Below the pieces are notes generated by a model that did no database searches, was not told the origin of the DNA, and saw nothing but the letters and a program-made list of their open reading frames with translations. A stretch of DNA of 64,000 nt from Clostridiaceae bacterium (GTDB lineage Bacteria; Bacillota; Clostridia; Lachnospirales; Lachnospiraceae), in assembly GCA_009911305.1 (NCBI GenBank), contig QXXC01000003.1, positions 1 to 64,000 of the forward strand. Reading direction: 5' to 3'. The translations under genes and the position numbers were made by a program. Positions 15,701 to 22,236 of this stretch are shown here, piece after piece (the stretch's first letter is position 1; each line of letters starts with the position of its first letter).

Positions 15701-18689
15701 ACAAATCCGTATAGTCCGCTTCTGCATCAAGCCCAAATTCCATATCACAATATGCGTCAATACAGCTTATCGCCTGTTTCAGAAGTTCTTCCTCGGCAGG
15801 CTCTTTTGTCCTGTGAAACCAGTCATCCTCGGTAGCCATTATCTCGTCAAGCCGCTTCTCGTCCTCTGGGGTCAGCTCGGTGTTCCGCTCCAAGAATGGG
15901 ATGAACACGTCATGCCCCAGACGCAGGGATTCCATTTTCTCTCGGTAGTAATCTTCCCCCTGCCGTTTCCATTCTGGGAGAAACGGGCAGGCAGGGGAGA
16001 GGGAATATTCATAAAAATTTCGGATATGGGCGATTAGATCCCCCTCGCCGTCGCCAATGTCAAACCGCCCCTCGTAGTTAAATTCCTCGCCGCCGATGAC
16101 GGCATGGATTTCAAAATCGGTCTTATGATACCAGCCGACATGGTTATCCTCATTCTCCCTTTCCCGATGCTGTTTTTCGTCCAGAACGCCGAGCAGCTTA
16201 TTTCCCAGGGCGAAACTCAAATCCGTAAATCGGTCGTTCAGCTCCCTGTCATAAAAGGCGGGATGCTCGGAGAACCCGATAGAAAACGTGATGCTGTCGG
16301 GCTTTCCCTCGGCAGGCATTTCCGTTTTCTGTCTTTCGGTGATGACCGTTTTTAAATGGTCGTTGGCAGGGTTTTCCCTTAGCTTTTCTTCAAAATCGGC
16401 TCGGCTGAACTCCTTTCCGAACAATGGGAACTCCGCATTACGCAAAGACACGGCGTTTTCATCAAAGGCTATGACCTCATATTTATCCACACCGATATAT
16501 GCCACATCGCCCTCGTGATAGAGGTAACGGAGAGGGTACAGCTCCGTAAGCTCCTGTGAAAAACGCCACGCATTGCTGCGGCTGTAAACATCGCTTGTCT
16601 TGCCCTGCACCAGTTTAAGGAACTCAAGGAGCTGCTGCACGGCGGCAGGCTCGGAGAAAAGCTGCTCCATCCGCCCCTCGGTCACGTCGGCGAGGTCGCC
16701 ACGCCCCACATTTTCAAGCAGGGATTTTTCATATCCGTCCAAGTCACGGATAAAATCAGAGAGCCGCAGGGCGAGCGTGTCCCGCTTGTCCGCAGGGGGC
16801 AGCTCCCGTTTTTCTTTGATAAGCCGCTGCCTTTTTAGCTTCCTCTGGGTGTCGATTTCATACTGCGGGGCAGACACACTTTCCAGATAATCGGCATAAT
16901 GGTCTTTCTCTTTGGGATTGAAGTAGCGGTTATCCTTTATCAGCTCACGCAGGCGTTTTTCTATTTTTGCCCAACTAAGCACAAGGTCGTGTTCGTTGGA
17001 AATGCCGTCACGGTCAATGGAGATGCCTTTACTGTCATGCCATGCATAACCTTTTGCCCCGTCTGAAAAAGTAACGGGAGTGCCGCCGCTGACACCATAT
17101 TCTTTTTTAAGAAATTCAATATTGCTCTTTTTATCTTCCTGCTTTTGGAACTGGCGGTAGATACGGTATTTACCATCTGCATAGCCGCTTCCTTTTACAA
17201 GGACGGCATCAATGTCCTCCTGTGAAACGGCAAAAGCAGAGGATTTTTCGTCCTCTGCTTCAGCTATCATTTCAATCTGTTCGTCCACGGTCGGGAGATT
17301 GGCGGCAACTTCTTCCTCATTGGCAACGCTGCCTTTTTCATTTTCCGTCCGTTCCTCTGGCTCTGCGGTCTGTGCCGTGGCTGCTTTTTCTTCCTGCCCG
17401 CCGCCGTCCGATTGCGGCTCTGGTTTTTCTAATTGTACCGCAGGCACTCCTTCCGTCTGCCAATCATCCTTCGCCTGCGGCTCGGATTCTTGGGACGTCA
17501 GTTGTAAATCAGTTCTTCCAGTATCACTTCCTCCGCTTGGCTGCGGATGCTGTTCATCATGCCGAGCCACTGCATCGGGGCTTTCCCTTTCAGTTCCTCC
17601 GTCACGCCCTGCTCGGCTGCGAGCTGCTTCATCAGTAGTTCCAGTCTGGAAAGAGCCGTCTGCTCGGTCTGGTAAAGGTGTGCGTTCAGCCTGCCCGACG
17701 TCAGCAGGTTGAGGTAAGCCACCCTCTTGTGGTTCTCCAGATAATCCCTGTGCATCAAAGCGTACCTGCCAAGCGGAAGCTCTGGCTCTGTCGGTAATGT
17801 CAGGTCGGGTATAAGATAATCCGCCTGTTTCGTGTAAGTGATTTCGCTCATTGTATTCGCTCCTTTCGGGTTGTTTCCTGCCTTTATCATACTGGCTTGC
17901 CATATTTCTTGCAAATGTGCGGTTCTGACCTCTGGCTTCGATTTGCACATTTCGGACTGCCGCAGAGATTTCCCTTAACGTCATCTCGGAAATGTCGCTC
18001 GTGGCGATACCGATGGCGTTCAAGGTGGCAGGCGTGTTGAAATTCGTGATGTCAGCAAAATCCTCACGCTCAAAATAACCGTCCGCATCCAGCCCGCAGC
18101 GGCTCAACAGCATATAGGCGACGCTGTTCGCCACCAGACGCTTATAAATCACTTCTATATTAAAGTCATCCAGTTCCTCCAAAAAGCTGTTTTCCGTACA
18201 GTCCTTTAACTGTGCAAGGTAATCGGGCAGGTTATCCTCCACGGCGTTCTCCGCCGTCTGCATTAAGAAATCGGCAAGGTCGCCGCCCTCCGTGCCGCCG
18301 AACCTGTCCGCAAGCCGTTCCATGACAGGCTGCCCGTACCGCTTATCCATCCGCCATATCGGGACGGGTCGGCTGCCATAGTAGCCCTCATGGGTGTCGG
18401 AAACGTCAAAATAATATTTCAGCGTGTTCCTGCGTCCTTTCGGGTCAAAGACTGCAATCCCTTTGCTGTCCTTGTTCACCCAACGCTTAAAGAGCCTATT
18501 CCATGTGCCAATCTCGGCGACTGCCGTGGCGTCTGGGCGTTGGGCGTAGATTAAGAGCTGCTCGTCAAAGCGGCACTTGTAATTGCGGCAGGCAGAGGAT
18601 AAAAAGCCCTGCCACGCCTGCGGGTTTCTCGTGACGTCCCTCCCCGTGCGGCGGTACAGCTCTGTGATTAGCTGGTACTTTGCAGCCAT
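9777..18689 (-). CDS. Giant ICE polyprotein: N6-adenine methylase-like domain fused to SNF2-type helicase
   Basis: This 2970-residue protein is among the largest of Tn1549-type elements. Residues 1-265 form the conserved N-terminal domain (QLITELYRRTGRDVTRNPQA). A hydrophilic linker at about 265-400 coincides with the overprinted tnpV gene. The methylase part has a SAM-binding motif EPSCGTGNF near residue 1481 and a catalytic-type motif DVVLGNIPFGEF near 1545, an N-I-P-F variant of N-P-P-Y. The helicase has Walker A AHKVGAGKT near 2150, a DESH box (RLFIDESHFYKN) near 2312 and motif VI QRQGRLERQ near 2660. A likely role is to modify and remodel incoming DNA against restriction; this is inference. 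AAGGAGG precedes the ATG. Confidence 0.93.
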   Translation of the reverse strand: MAAKYQLITELYRRTGRDVTRNPQAWQGFLSSACRNYKCRFDEQLLIYAQRPDATAVAEIGTWNRLFKRWVNKDSKGIAVFDPKGRRNTLKYYFDVSDTHEGYYGSRPVPIWRMDKRYGQPVMERLADRFGGTEGGDLADFLMQTAENAVEDNLPDYLAQLKDCTENSFLEELDDFNIEVIYKRLVANSVAYMLLSRCGLDADGYFEREDFADITNFNTPATLNAIGIATSDISEMTLREISAAVRNVQIEARGQNRTFARNMASQYDKGRKQPERSEYNERNHLHETGGLSYTRPDITDRARASAWQVRFDAQGLSGEPQEGGLPQPADVGQAERTPLPDRADGSFQTGTTDEAARSRAGRDGGTERESPDAVARHDEQHPQPSGGSDTGRTDLQLTSQESEPQAKDDWQTEGVPAVQLEKPEPQSDGGGQEEKAATAQTAEPEERTENEKGSVANEEEVAANLPTVDEQIEMIAEAEDEKSSAFAVSQEDIDAVLVKGSGYADGKYRIYRQFQKQEDKKSNIEFLKKEYGVSGGTPVTFSDGAKGYAWHDSKGISIDRDGISNEHDLVLSWAKIEKRLRELIKDNRYFNPKEKDHYADYLESVSAPQYEIDTQRKLKRQRLIKEKRELPPADKRDTLALRLSDFIRDLDGYEKSLLENVGRGDLADVTEGRMEQLFSEPAAVQQLLEFLKLVQGKTSDVYSRSNAWRFSQELTELYPLRYLYHEGDVAYIGVDKYEVIAFDENAVSLRNAEFPLFGKEFSRADFEEKLRENPANDHLKTVITERQKTEMPAEGKPDSITFSIGFSEHPAFYDRELNDRFTDLSFALGNKLLGVLDEKQHRERENEDNHVGWYHKTDFEIHAVIGGEEFNYEGRFDIGDGEGDLIAHIRNFYEYSLSPACPFLPEWKRQGEDYYREKMESLRLGHDVFIPFLERNTELTPEDEKRLDEIMATEDDWFHRTKEPAEEELLKQAISCIDAYCDMEFGLDAEADYTDLSNVKIAFKTTEDGLHGIQASVNLLQCRMETYIDGVLVDYTQYDDLADFIENGLSNLYFHDLVSVTEEQLEPFYRGESGEKTEKTSPEIIPHAPEPTPHYTVEQTSDAFADPFIIRDNTVPEDSADRYYDAGGIYQTFETEEEAQEYADALNHAEREGKQGLKPAPSGTDEKQDNSDLIGKELMIDNRRYLIESVGKISGDVSMRDITFQNSVGFPINRVEKVGYIRRLLKQAEKEPQPEEKTKIPAEPTTETVAEYPAVENGLPYDIVVEKIKFDEPEQKPQSQNLADMLRSRLETAKDSAGHAALQEDINTLFMDKNGDSLVGIASDAWLKQLAAMSDDEFRKYADSYQKGTLNAYKLLPLSADRRNYRITDDNLGVGGAKEKFRNNMAAIRLLHDLQLENRIATPEEQETLAKYVGWGGLSMAFDGNNAAWANEYKELKSALSDEEYHAAMESTLTAFYTPPVVIKAMYEALDRLGFSQGNILEPSCGTGNFLGLLPDSMEKSKLHGIEIDPLSGRIAKQLYQKASIAIEGFEDTKLPDNHFDVVLGNIPFGEFKVNDSRYNAQKFLIHDYFIAKALDKVRSGGVVMFITSKGTMDKASPEVRKYIAQRAELLGAVRLPDSTFRANAGTEVTSDILILQKRDRIIEIEPEWVHLDTDENGVTMNSYFVQNPEMVLGEMKMESTRFGRDSACKAYPDMPLAGLLHEAMRRIDGEIPEIENEIDRISDEQDKSIPADPNVRNFSFALVDGRVYFRENNTMTPAKASMTAENRIKGLLEIRDCVRKLIQYQTDDYPEEMIQTEQKKMNRFYDAFTKKYGLINSRGNYLAFAADESYFLLCSLEVLDDEGKFKRKADMFTKRTIKPHREVTFVETASEALALSIGEKARVDLEYMARLTGRTQEEIIKDLQGVIFKVPSSEPARYVTADEYLSGNVRAKLITAKAAAHDSPEYEINVSALEKVIPKDLPASEISVRLGTTWIPQEDIQQFMMELLTPSSYAEGRLKVRYTAYNGDWFIENKSSDVGNVKADSTYGTKRASAYRIMEDTLNLRDTRIFDYIYDEHGNKKAVLNHKETTAAQAKQEVIKQAFQDWIWKDPERRNRLVRYYNDTFNSIRPREYDGSHITFGGISPEIKLRPHQVNAIAHILYGGNTLLAHKVGAGKTFEMVAAAQESKRLGLCQKSMFVVPNHLVGQWASEYLRLYPSANILVTTKRDFETGNRKKFCGRIATGAYDAVIIGHSQFEKIPISEERQREQLMRQLDDIERGIDDVRESHGEQFTVKQLMKTRKAIKAKLDKLNDTKRKDSVINFEELGIDRLFIDESHFYKNLYLYTKMRNVGGIAQTEAQKSSDLFMKCRYLDEITGNRGVIFATGTPISNSMVEMYSVQRYLQYDTLVRNGLQHFDSWASTFGETVTALELSPEGTNYRAKTRFAKFYNLPELMQMFREVADIQTADMLKLPVPKVNYHNIKTKPSDIQTEMVAGLAKRAEKIRARLVKPQTDNMLKVTNDGRKLALDQRLIDPMLPDDPNSKVNACVDNVYRIWEGHADTKAAQLVFCDLSTPTNKKIIETQEVSENVFAMLPDQFDNVYDDMRKKLIQRGIPAEQVRFIHEATTDAQKKELFAKVRSGEVRVLFGSTPKMGAGTNVQDRLIAIHNCDCPWRPSDLEQRQGRLERQGNMFPEVEVYRYVTEQTFDAYLFQLVEGKQKFISQIMTSKSPVRSAEDVDEVALSFAEVKMLATGDERFKEKMDLDMQVAKLKVLKQSYLSEHYDLEDRILKHYPQEIKDYEERITAYGNDAEIASQHKPQGEDKFCPMTLKGVTYKEKADAGEMLLAICKENPMSQPIEIGSYRGFQMEVFYDTVNAHYCLNLCGMRKYKVELGVDALGNLTRIENEIAKLPARLEAAKTRKEETIAQLEIAKEEVKKPFAFENELKEKTEKLNALNIELNLNEKDNAVIDDEPEQNDEPSEKKCTDRER
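17498..17851 (-). CDS. tnpV: TnpV family protein nested in the giant helicase gene
   Basis: A 117-residue protein read on the same strand as the giant gene but in another frame, over its residues of about 280-397. It shows the TnpV family pattern: YTKQADYLIPDLTLPTEPEL, then LGRYALMHRDYLENHK, and a C-terminal MNSIRSQAEEVILEEL. TnpV was first described in the Tn4451 family as a possible excision accessory protein; its role is unproven. AGGAG lies 8 bases before the ATG, a proper ribosome site inside the other gene. The giant protein is low-complexity exactly here, which suggests that its frame is the secondary one. Strong family signal, hence real dual coding. Confidence 0.8.
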   Translation of the reverse strand: MSEITYTKQADYLIPDLTLPTEPELPLGRYALMHRDYLENHKRVAYLNLLTSGRLNAHLYQTEQTALSRLELLMKQLAAEQGVTEELKGKAPMQWLGMMNSIRSQAEEVILEELIYN

Positions 18690-18703
18690 AGGCTCACACC
18701 TCC

Positions 18704-19162
18704 TTACCGTTCCAAATCTTTATTTTTCTGCTTCTTATCGTATTCCCCACACCTCTCGGCGATTTCAGAATACATCTTTTCCCGCATCTCACGCTCATAG
18801 GCTCGGTATTCCTTTGCCTTATCCGTGGGCTTGTACCAGACGGTTTTCTGGTCGGCTTCGTCCATCTGCCCATAGCGGTCGTCTATTTTATCCATATATT
18901 TCTGATAAATGGCATGGGCTGCGGGGGCGTCCTTTGCGTATCGGTAGCGGTCAAGGCTTTTATGCGAGCCACGAAGCTCGGCATACTCGTAGAGCATACG
19001 GATAACCTCACGGTCAAGCCCTTTCTGCCCCTCGGCGGCATAGATTTCCGACAAGCCCTTGCACCTCCACGAATGATACGGAGAGGTGTCATTCGAGCTG
19101 TGAGAGGACAGGTAAACACCGTCTTTCTTTACTGTGATACGGTTGATAAGCTCTGTACTCAC
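18704..19162 (-). CDS. Conserved ICE protein, unknown function (152 aa)
   Basis: A 152-residue soluble protein with a highly charged, helical C-terminal half (about 90-152: KAKEYRAYEREMREKMYSEI) that may form a coiled coil. The N-terminal part (VYLSSHSSNDTSPYHSWRCK) suggests a small beta domain. No catalytic motif is recognised. It ends 15 bases before the giant gene start, so it is probably in the same operon and translated just ahead of it. A wide hydrophilic character and lack of a signal peptide place it in the cytoplasm. Confidence 0.7.
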   Translation of the reverse strand: MSTELINRITVKKDGVYLSSHSSNDTSPYHSWRCKGLSEIYAAEGQKGLDREVIRMLYEYAELRGSHKSLDRYRYAKDAPAAHAIYQKYMDKIDDRYGQMDEADQKTVWYKPTDKAKEYRAYEREMREKMYSEIAERCGEYDKKQKNKDLER

Positions 19163-19233
19163 TTCTTACCACCGCCCGATAAAACAACATATTCCATAAA
19201 AATATCAATCCTCCTGTTGTCCATGCCCCGCCT

Positions 19234-19458
19234 TTAGGCAGGGGCATAGCTGATTTTGTTCCGTTCCATCCTCTGTGCAAACTCCCGAACGGCATACCTT
19301 ACGCCGTCAATCTCTGCATGGGTTTCATCCAGATAACGGCAGACGGCAAAATAATCCTCCCAGTTCCCATAAAGCATACGGATAATGCCGCCATCGGGGA
19401 CAGAGAAAAGCATCCTGCCTACACTGTCCGTCATGCAGATTTTCCGTCCTCCGCTCAT
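19234..19458 (-). CDS. Small ICE protein with LPD28-like module (74 aa)
   Basis: A 74-residue protein made almost entirely of one module: VPDGGIIRMLYGNWED, CRYLDETHAEIDGVRYAV and EFAQRMERNKISYAP. The same pattern closes the 231-residue protein of 19674-20369, so both carry a shared domain, which resembles a large-polyvalent-protein-associated domain (LPD28-like, tentative). The start ATG overlaps the stop of the 68-residue gene by 4 bases (ATGA). Function unknown. Confidence 0.7.
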   Translation of the reverse strand: MSGGRKICMTDSVGRMLFSVPDGGIIRMLYGNWEDYFAVCRYLDETHAEIDGVRYAVREFAQRMERNKISYAPA

Positions 19459-19661
19459 TCCGTGCCGCCTCCCAGAAAAGAGATGACCTTGTTCCCTTTG
19501 ATGCTTTTTTGCAGCTCATTGATGAGCGTGATGTCCGCAACCGTGATTCCCTGCATGGAGAGGATGTCGTCCATCGTCATTGCAGCAATGGCTTTTTCAT
19601 CGGTAAAGCCTGCTTCAAAGACCTTGTTTAACACTCTGACCGCTTTTGGGTTTACAGCCAT
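19455..19661 (-). CDS. Small conserved ICE protein (68 aa)
   Basis: A 68-residue helical protein (PKAVRVLNKVFEAGFTDEKA, MTMDDILSMQGITVADITLI). The MDDILSMQGITVADI stretch has the look of a small helix-hairpin or helix-turn-helix unit, but this is weak. It sits 12 bases after the 231-residue gene and overlaps the next gene by 4 bases, indicating translational coupling within the ICE operon. Function unknown. Confidence 0.65.
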   Translation of the reverse strand: MAVNPKAVRVLNKVFEAGFTDEKAIAAMTMDDILSMQGITVADITLINELQKSIKGNKVISFLGGGTE

Positions 19662-19673
19662 TTTAAATCCCTC

Positions 19674-20369
19674 CTATCGTTCATACTCTTTCTTTTTCGG
19701 GGTTTTCGCCGCCTGCGGCTCTTCAGGTTTTGGCTCATAGGTGTGTCCGTTCCTCTCCATACGCTCGGCAAACTCGCAGATATGGTAGAGGTTGCTGCCA
19801 ACCTCGGTATGGTACTCGTCAATAAAACGGCAGCTCTTCTCCGCCTTTTCTCCCCAATCATAAGTGATGGTGATTTTGCCGCCGTCTGGGATGCGGAACT
19901 TCTCTTTGTAATGTGGGTCTATAAAACGGATGCCCTGTTCTGCTTTTGCCATGTGCTTATCAAGCCATTCTTTCACATAGCAGTAGCAGTAAAAATCATA
20001 ATCGCCCTTTGTCGGGTTGCAGCGGAGCAGAAAAGCGTGTTTCTCCGTATCCACACGGAAGCCGTATTCTGTGCAATAGTTCCCCTTAAAGGAACTTTCG
20101 GGATTCGCCTTTGTAAATGCCGTCATATCATAACGGTTATGCAGAAGCCCCTTATCCTCACGCAAATCATTGATTACATCATCAAGCTCCGACTTAAATT
20201 CATCGGTTTTCCATTGCTCCCTCGTATCCGTCCAAGAAGTATAAAAGTCATATCCAGAGAGTGCAAAATCACCTCGGAGATGACCGATGCACCCTGTCTG
20301 CCCCTCAAGCTGCATACTCTGGGCATAGGTGTATTTCTGTTCGGGCTGTGTCAAAGCTCGTATCTCCAT
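19674..20369 (-). CDS. ICE protein with C-terminal LPD28-like module (231 aa)
   Basis: A 231-residue soluble protein. The N-terminal two thirds (residues 1-150) have no recognised motif but include a conserved-looking aromatic region (DYDFYCYCYVKEWLDKHM). Residues about 155-215 carry the module shared with the 74-residue protein: IPDGGKITITYDWGE, CRFIDEYHTEVG and EFAERMERNGHTYEP. The ATG at 20369 overlaps the preceding stop (TGATG) and follows GGGAGGAACG, so a longer upstream start is unlikely. Part of the ICE accessory operon; function unknown. Confidence 0.72.
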   Translation of the reverse strand: MEIRALTQPEQKYTYAQSMQLEGQTGCIGHLRGDFALSGYDFYTSWTDTREQWKTDEFKSELDDVINDLREDKGLLHNRYDMTAFTKANPESSFKGNYCTEYGFRVDTEKHAFLLRCNPTKGDYDFYCYCYVKEWLDKHMAKAEQGIRFIDPHYKEKFRIPDGGKITITYDWGEKAEKSCRFIDEYHTEVGSNLYHICEFAERMERNGHTYEPKPEEPQAAKTPKKKEYER

Positions 20370-20974
20370 CAGCGTTCCTCCCTGCCCTTTGATTTCTTTA
20401 CTTTTTCCTGCGTCTGGATTTTTGCAAGGGCTTCCTTTGCCCAATCGGGCATTTTTTCTGGTCTGATTTCGCCAAGCACATCGTACCTTTCCCATCGGGC
20501 GTGCTTGCCGTCTGCAAGCGAAGTTCCAAACACCGCCTGCCCCCTGCCGCCCCTTGCACCGTGTCCGCCGTCCACCAATACAAGCTGATAGGCGGAATGC
20601 CGGTACTCATAGCGGTTGACCTCGGCATTGATGACAACAACCTTTCCCATAATGCTGTCGCTTTTATTGTCTGGGATGCAGTCATCTATGGTAAACGGGG
20701 TCATGTCAAACTTGAACTGTTCCTGCTCGGCTCTCACAAGCCCTATCTGCTCCTGCACCCTGTCGGTAAAAATCTGCATGGCTTCCAGATAGTCGTCTGA
20801 GCCGACCGCATCTGTTACCCACTCTGCGGACAGCGGATTGTCATAAGTGCAGTCGCAGACCAGAAAAGGGTATTCCTCTTTTTCATCTATGCCGAACACC
20901 ACTTCTTTTTTACCGATATGGATGCTCTGTATGACCTCATAAGAGCTAATCATCCGTTTTTCTTCATTCTCCAT
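20369..20974 (-). CDS. Conserved ICE protein, unknown function (201 aa)
   Basis: A 201-residue soluble protein. Its middle is acidic and the C-terminal third has a conserved-looking block, VVVINAEVNRYEYRHSAYQL followed by VLVDGGHGARGGRGQAVFG, a Gly-rich loop that could bind a ligand, although I cannot assign a fold (an LPD-type accessory domain is possible). The start overlaps the 52-residue cysteine protein gene by 11 bases and its stop overlaps the next start (TGATG), so the operon is tightly packed. Function unknown. Confidence 0.7.
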   Translation of the reverse strand: MENEEKRMISSYEVIQSIHIGKKEVVFGIDEKEEYPFLVCDCTYDNPLSAEWVTDAVGSDDYLEAMQIFTDRVQEQIGLVRAEQEQFKFDMTPFTIDDCIPDNKSDSIMGKVVVINAEVNRYEYRHSAYQLVLVDGGHGARGGRGQAVFGTSLADGKHARWERYDVLGEIRPEKMPDWAKEALAKIQTQEKVKKSKGREER

Positions 20975-21122
20975 CGGGCTTCTCCTTTCCCTGCTTCTTC
21001 TCCCTCTGCCAGTCTAAAACCTTTCGGATGCAGACATCGCAGAAGATAGTACGGCTGTCCTTATATCGGGGGTAAGGACAGGTCGTGCAGTCATATTTCT
21101 TATGGTTTTCATTGCCGCTCAT
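20964..21122 (-). CDS. Small cysteine-rich (zinc-ribbon-like) ICE protein (52 aa)
   Basis: A 52-residue protein with two CxxC pairs: C12TTC15 and C28DVC31, spaced 12 residues apart, as in zinc ribbons. The rest is basic (DWQREKKQGKEK). The ATG at 21122 is one base after the stop of the preceding gene and the frame ends 11 bases inside the next gene, as expected in this tightly packed operon. The gene is short and easily missed, but the paired cysteines and the packing support it. A nucleic acid-binding role is only a guess. Confidence 0.7.
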   Translation of the reverse strand: MSGNENHKKYDCTTCPYPRYKDSRTIFCDVCIRKVLDWQREKKQGKEKPDGE

Positions 21123-21123
21123 G

Positions 21124-21399
21124 CTACCGCTCACGCCCATCGTGCCGCTTCGCCTTTTTATCGTGCTGTTGATTGTACGGCATCTGGCTCTCCGACTGGT
21201 AGCGTTCGTTCAGCTTCTCCCTTGCGGCTTCAAGGGTGTTGCAGTAGCATCCCCAATAATAGTTGTCGCCGCCCTTACAGTACCAGCATACATAAGGGTT
21301 CGGGGCTTTCGGGTGATGCCCGATGACAAGCTCCGTGTTCCCGATTGTGCAGCTCTCTATGATTTCATAGCCCTGATTGGAGCGTGTTTCACCGTTCAT
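21124..21399 (-). CDS. Small conserved ICE protein (91 aa)
   Basis: A 91-residue protein with an aromatic and cysteine-rich centre (PYVCWYCKGGDNYYWGCYC), which could hold a metal ion or form a compact beta fold, and a basic, hydrophilic C-terminus. The start at 21399 is chosen because AAAGGAGG lies 8 bases upstream; the frame continues further upstream but without conserved features, and would overlap the preceding gene almost entirely. It overlaps the end of that gene by 11 bases. The N-terminal pattern YEIIESCTIGNTELVIGHHP echoes the start of the 201-residue protein (SYEVIQSIHIGKKEVVFGID), suggesting related N-terminal domains. Function unknown. Confidence 0.68.
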   Translation of the reverse strand: MNGETRSNQGYEIIESCTIGNTELVIGHHPKAPNPYVCWYCKGGDNYYWGCYCNTLEAAREKLNERYQSESQMPYNQQHDKKAKRHDGRER

Positions 21400-21760
21400 A
21401 GGCGTTCCTCCTTTCCTTGATTTGCCCACGCTCTTTGGGCATCGTGGTATGCCCTTGTGGTATCTCTTTTTGTTTCCCGTCCATATATTGCTGCAATTCA
21501 TACTGGCAGGGGACGTACAGCCTGCCGTTCTCCACGCAGCGGAAAATATCGCATTTCTTATCCGTGGATGCAGCATAAAAATCATCATAAGAATAAGGGA
21601 ATTTCTGGCTTCCCCTGCCGTAATAGTCAGCGGCGAAAAAGCCGAGTTCCCTGTCTGTCTTTAATCTGCGTGTAATCTTGAAAAAATCATCTTCCCGCTT
21701 TGTAAACTGCCGCTCTGGGATAAAATGATGCCCTCCGTATTCAAAAGACTTATCCTGCAT
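21389..21760 (-). CDS. Conserved ICE protein, unknown function (123 aa)
   Basis: A 123-residue soluble protein beginning with FEYGGHHFIPERQF, a motif I associate with a recurrent family in Tn1549-like elements, followed by RELGFFAADYYGRG and a YDDFYAAS block and a VENGRLYVPCQYEL segment. The C-terminal 35 residues are basic and hydrophilic. GAGGTGAAAG precedes the ATG at short distance. It lies 8 bases after the 101-residue gene. Function unknown. Confidence 0.7.
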   Translation of the reverse strand: MQDKSFEYGGHHFIPERQFTKREDDFFKITRRLKTDRELGFFAADYYGRGSQKFPYSYDDFYAASTDKKCDIFRCVENGRLYVPCQYELQQYMDGKQKEIPQGHTTMPKERGQIKERRNAYER

Positions 21761-21768
21761 CTTTCACC

Positions 21769-22074
21769 TCACGCTTCTTTCGCATATTTACGGTATGCCT
21801 TTTCCCCTGCGGCTCTGATTTTCTGTATCCGCACACTTCCTAAAAGCTCTGGGTGTCTTTCCTGCAACTTGCGGCGTGTCCTGCCCATACTCTCAAAGCT
21901 CGGCAAGCCAAGCTCCTTATGGTTCGTCAGTATCTGGGCAAGGGGCATATTTCCAGCATCCGCCAGATAAAGATTACAGAGGGCAAGGTACAGCACCATG
22001 TCGTCATTTCTGGTGTCCTCATTCTCTTGCAGGACGGCTCTGACTTTGCCCTCAATGGTTTTCAGATTGTCCAT
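21769..22074 (-). CDS. Conserved ICE protein, helical DNA-binding-like (101 aa)
   Basis: A 101-residue helical protein: KTIEGKVRAVLQENEDTRND, then DMVLYLALCNLYLADAG, and a basic C-terminal block, SMGRTRRKLQERHPELLG, typical of a recognition helix region. This layout suggests a small DNA-binding protein, but no family name is certain. The ATG at 22074 is chosen because GGAGGT lies 6 bases upstream; the upstream ATG at 22086 has no such site. It begins the accessory block downstream of the adhesin. Confidence 0.7.
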   Translation of the reverse strand: MDNLKTIEGKVRAVLQENEDTRNDDMVLYLALCNLYLADAGNMPLAQILTNHKELGLPSFESMGRTRRKLQERHPELLGSVRIQKIRAAGEKAYRKYAKEA

Positions 22075-22144
22075 ATCCACCTCCATACATGGAAAGAGGG
22101 CGGTCATTCTGAACCGCCCCAATCCACATTATATCTGCTTTGAT

Positions 22145-22231
22145 TTATTTCTTCCTGTGGATATGCAGCCATACAGCCACAACGCCAATAAACGCTGCAA
22201 GCACAATGGCAATCCTATTTTTTTCTCTCAT
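22145..22231 (-). CDS. 28-aa single-transmembrane peptide
   Basis: A very short frame encoding a charged start, one hydrophobic segment (IAIVLAAFIGVVAVWL) and a basic end (HIHRKK). AAAGGAGG lies about 11 bases before the ATG, directly at the stop of the adhesin gene. The strong ribosome site and clean membrane topology argue that it is translated. It might help with adhesin export or anchoring, but nothing proves that. Confidence 0.45.
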   Translation of the reverse strand: MREKNRIAIVLAAFIGVVAVWLHIHRKK

Positions 22232-22236
22232 TCTGC

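Noticed and set aside
15246-16037. Plus-strand open frame of 263 codons
   Set aside because: It lies wholly antisense to the giant methylase-helicase gene, has no ribosome site or recognisable domain, and reads as a shadow of the conserved minus-strand protein.
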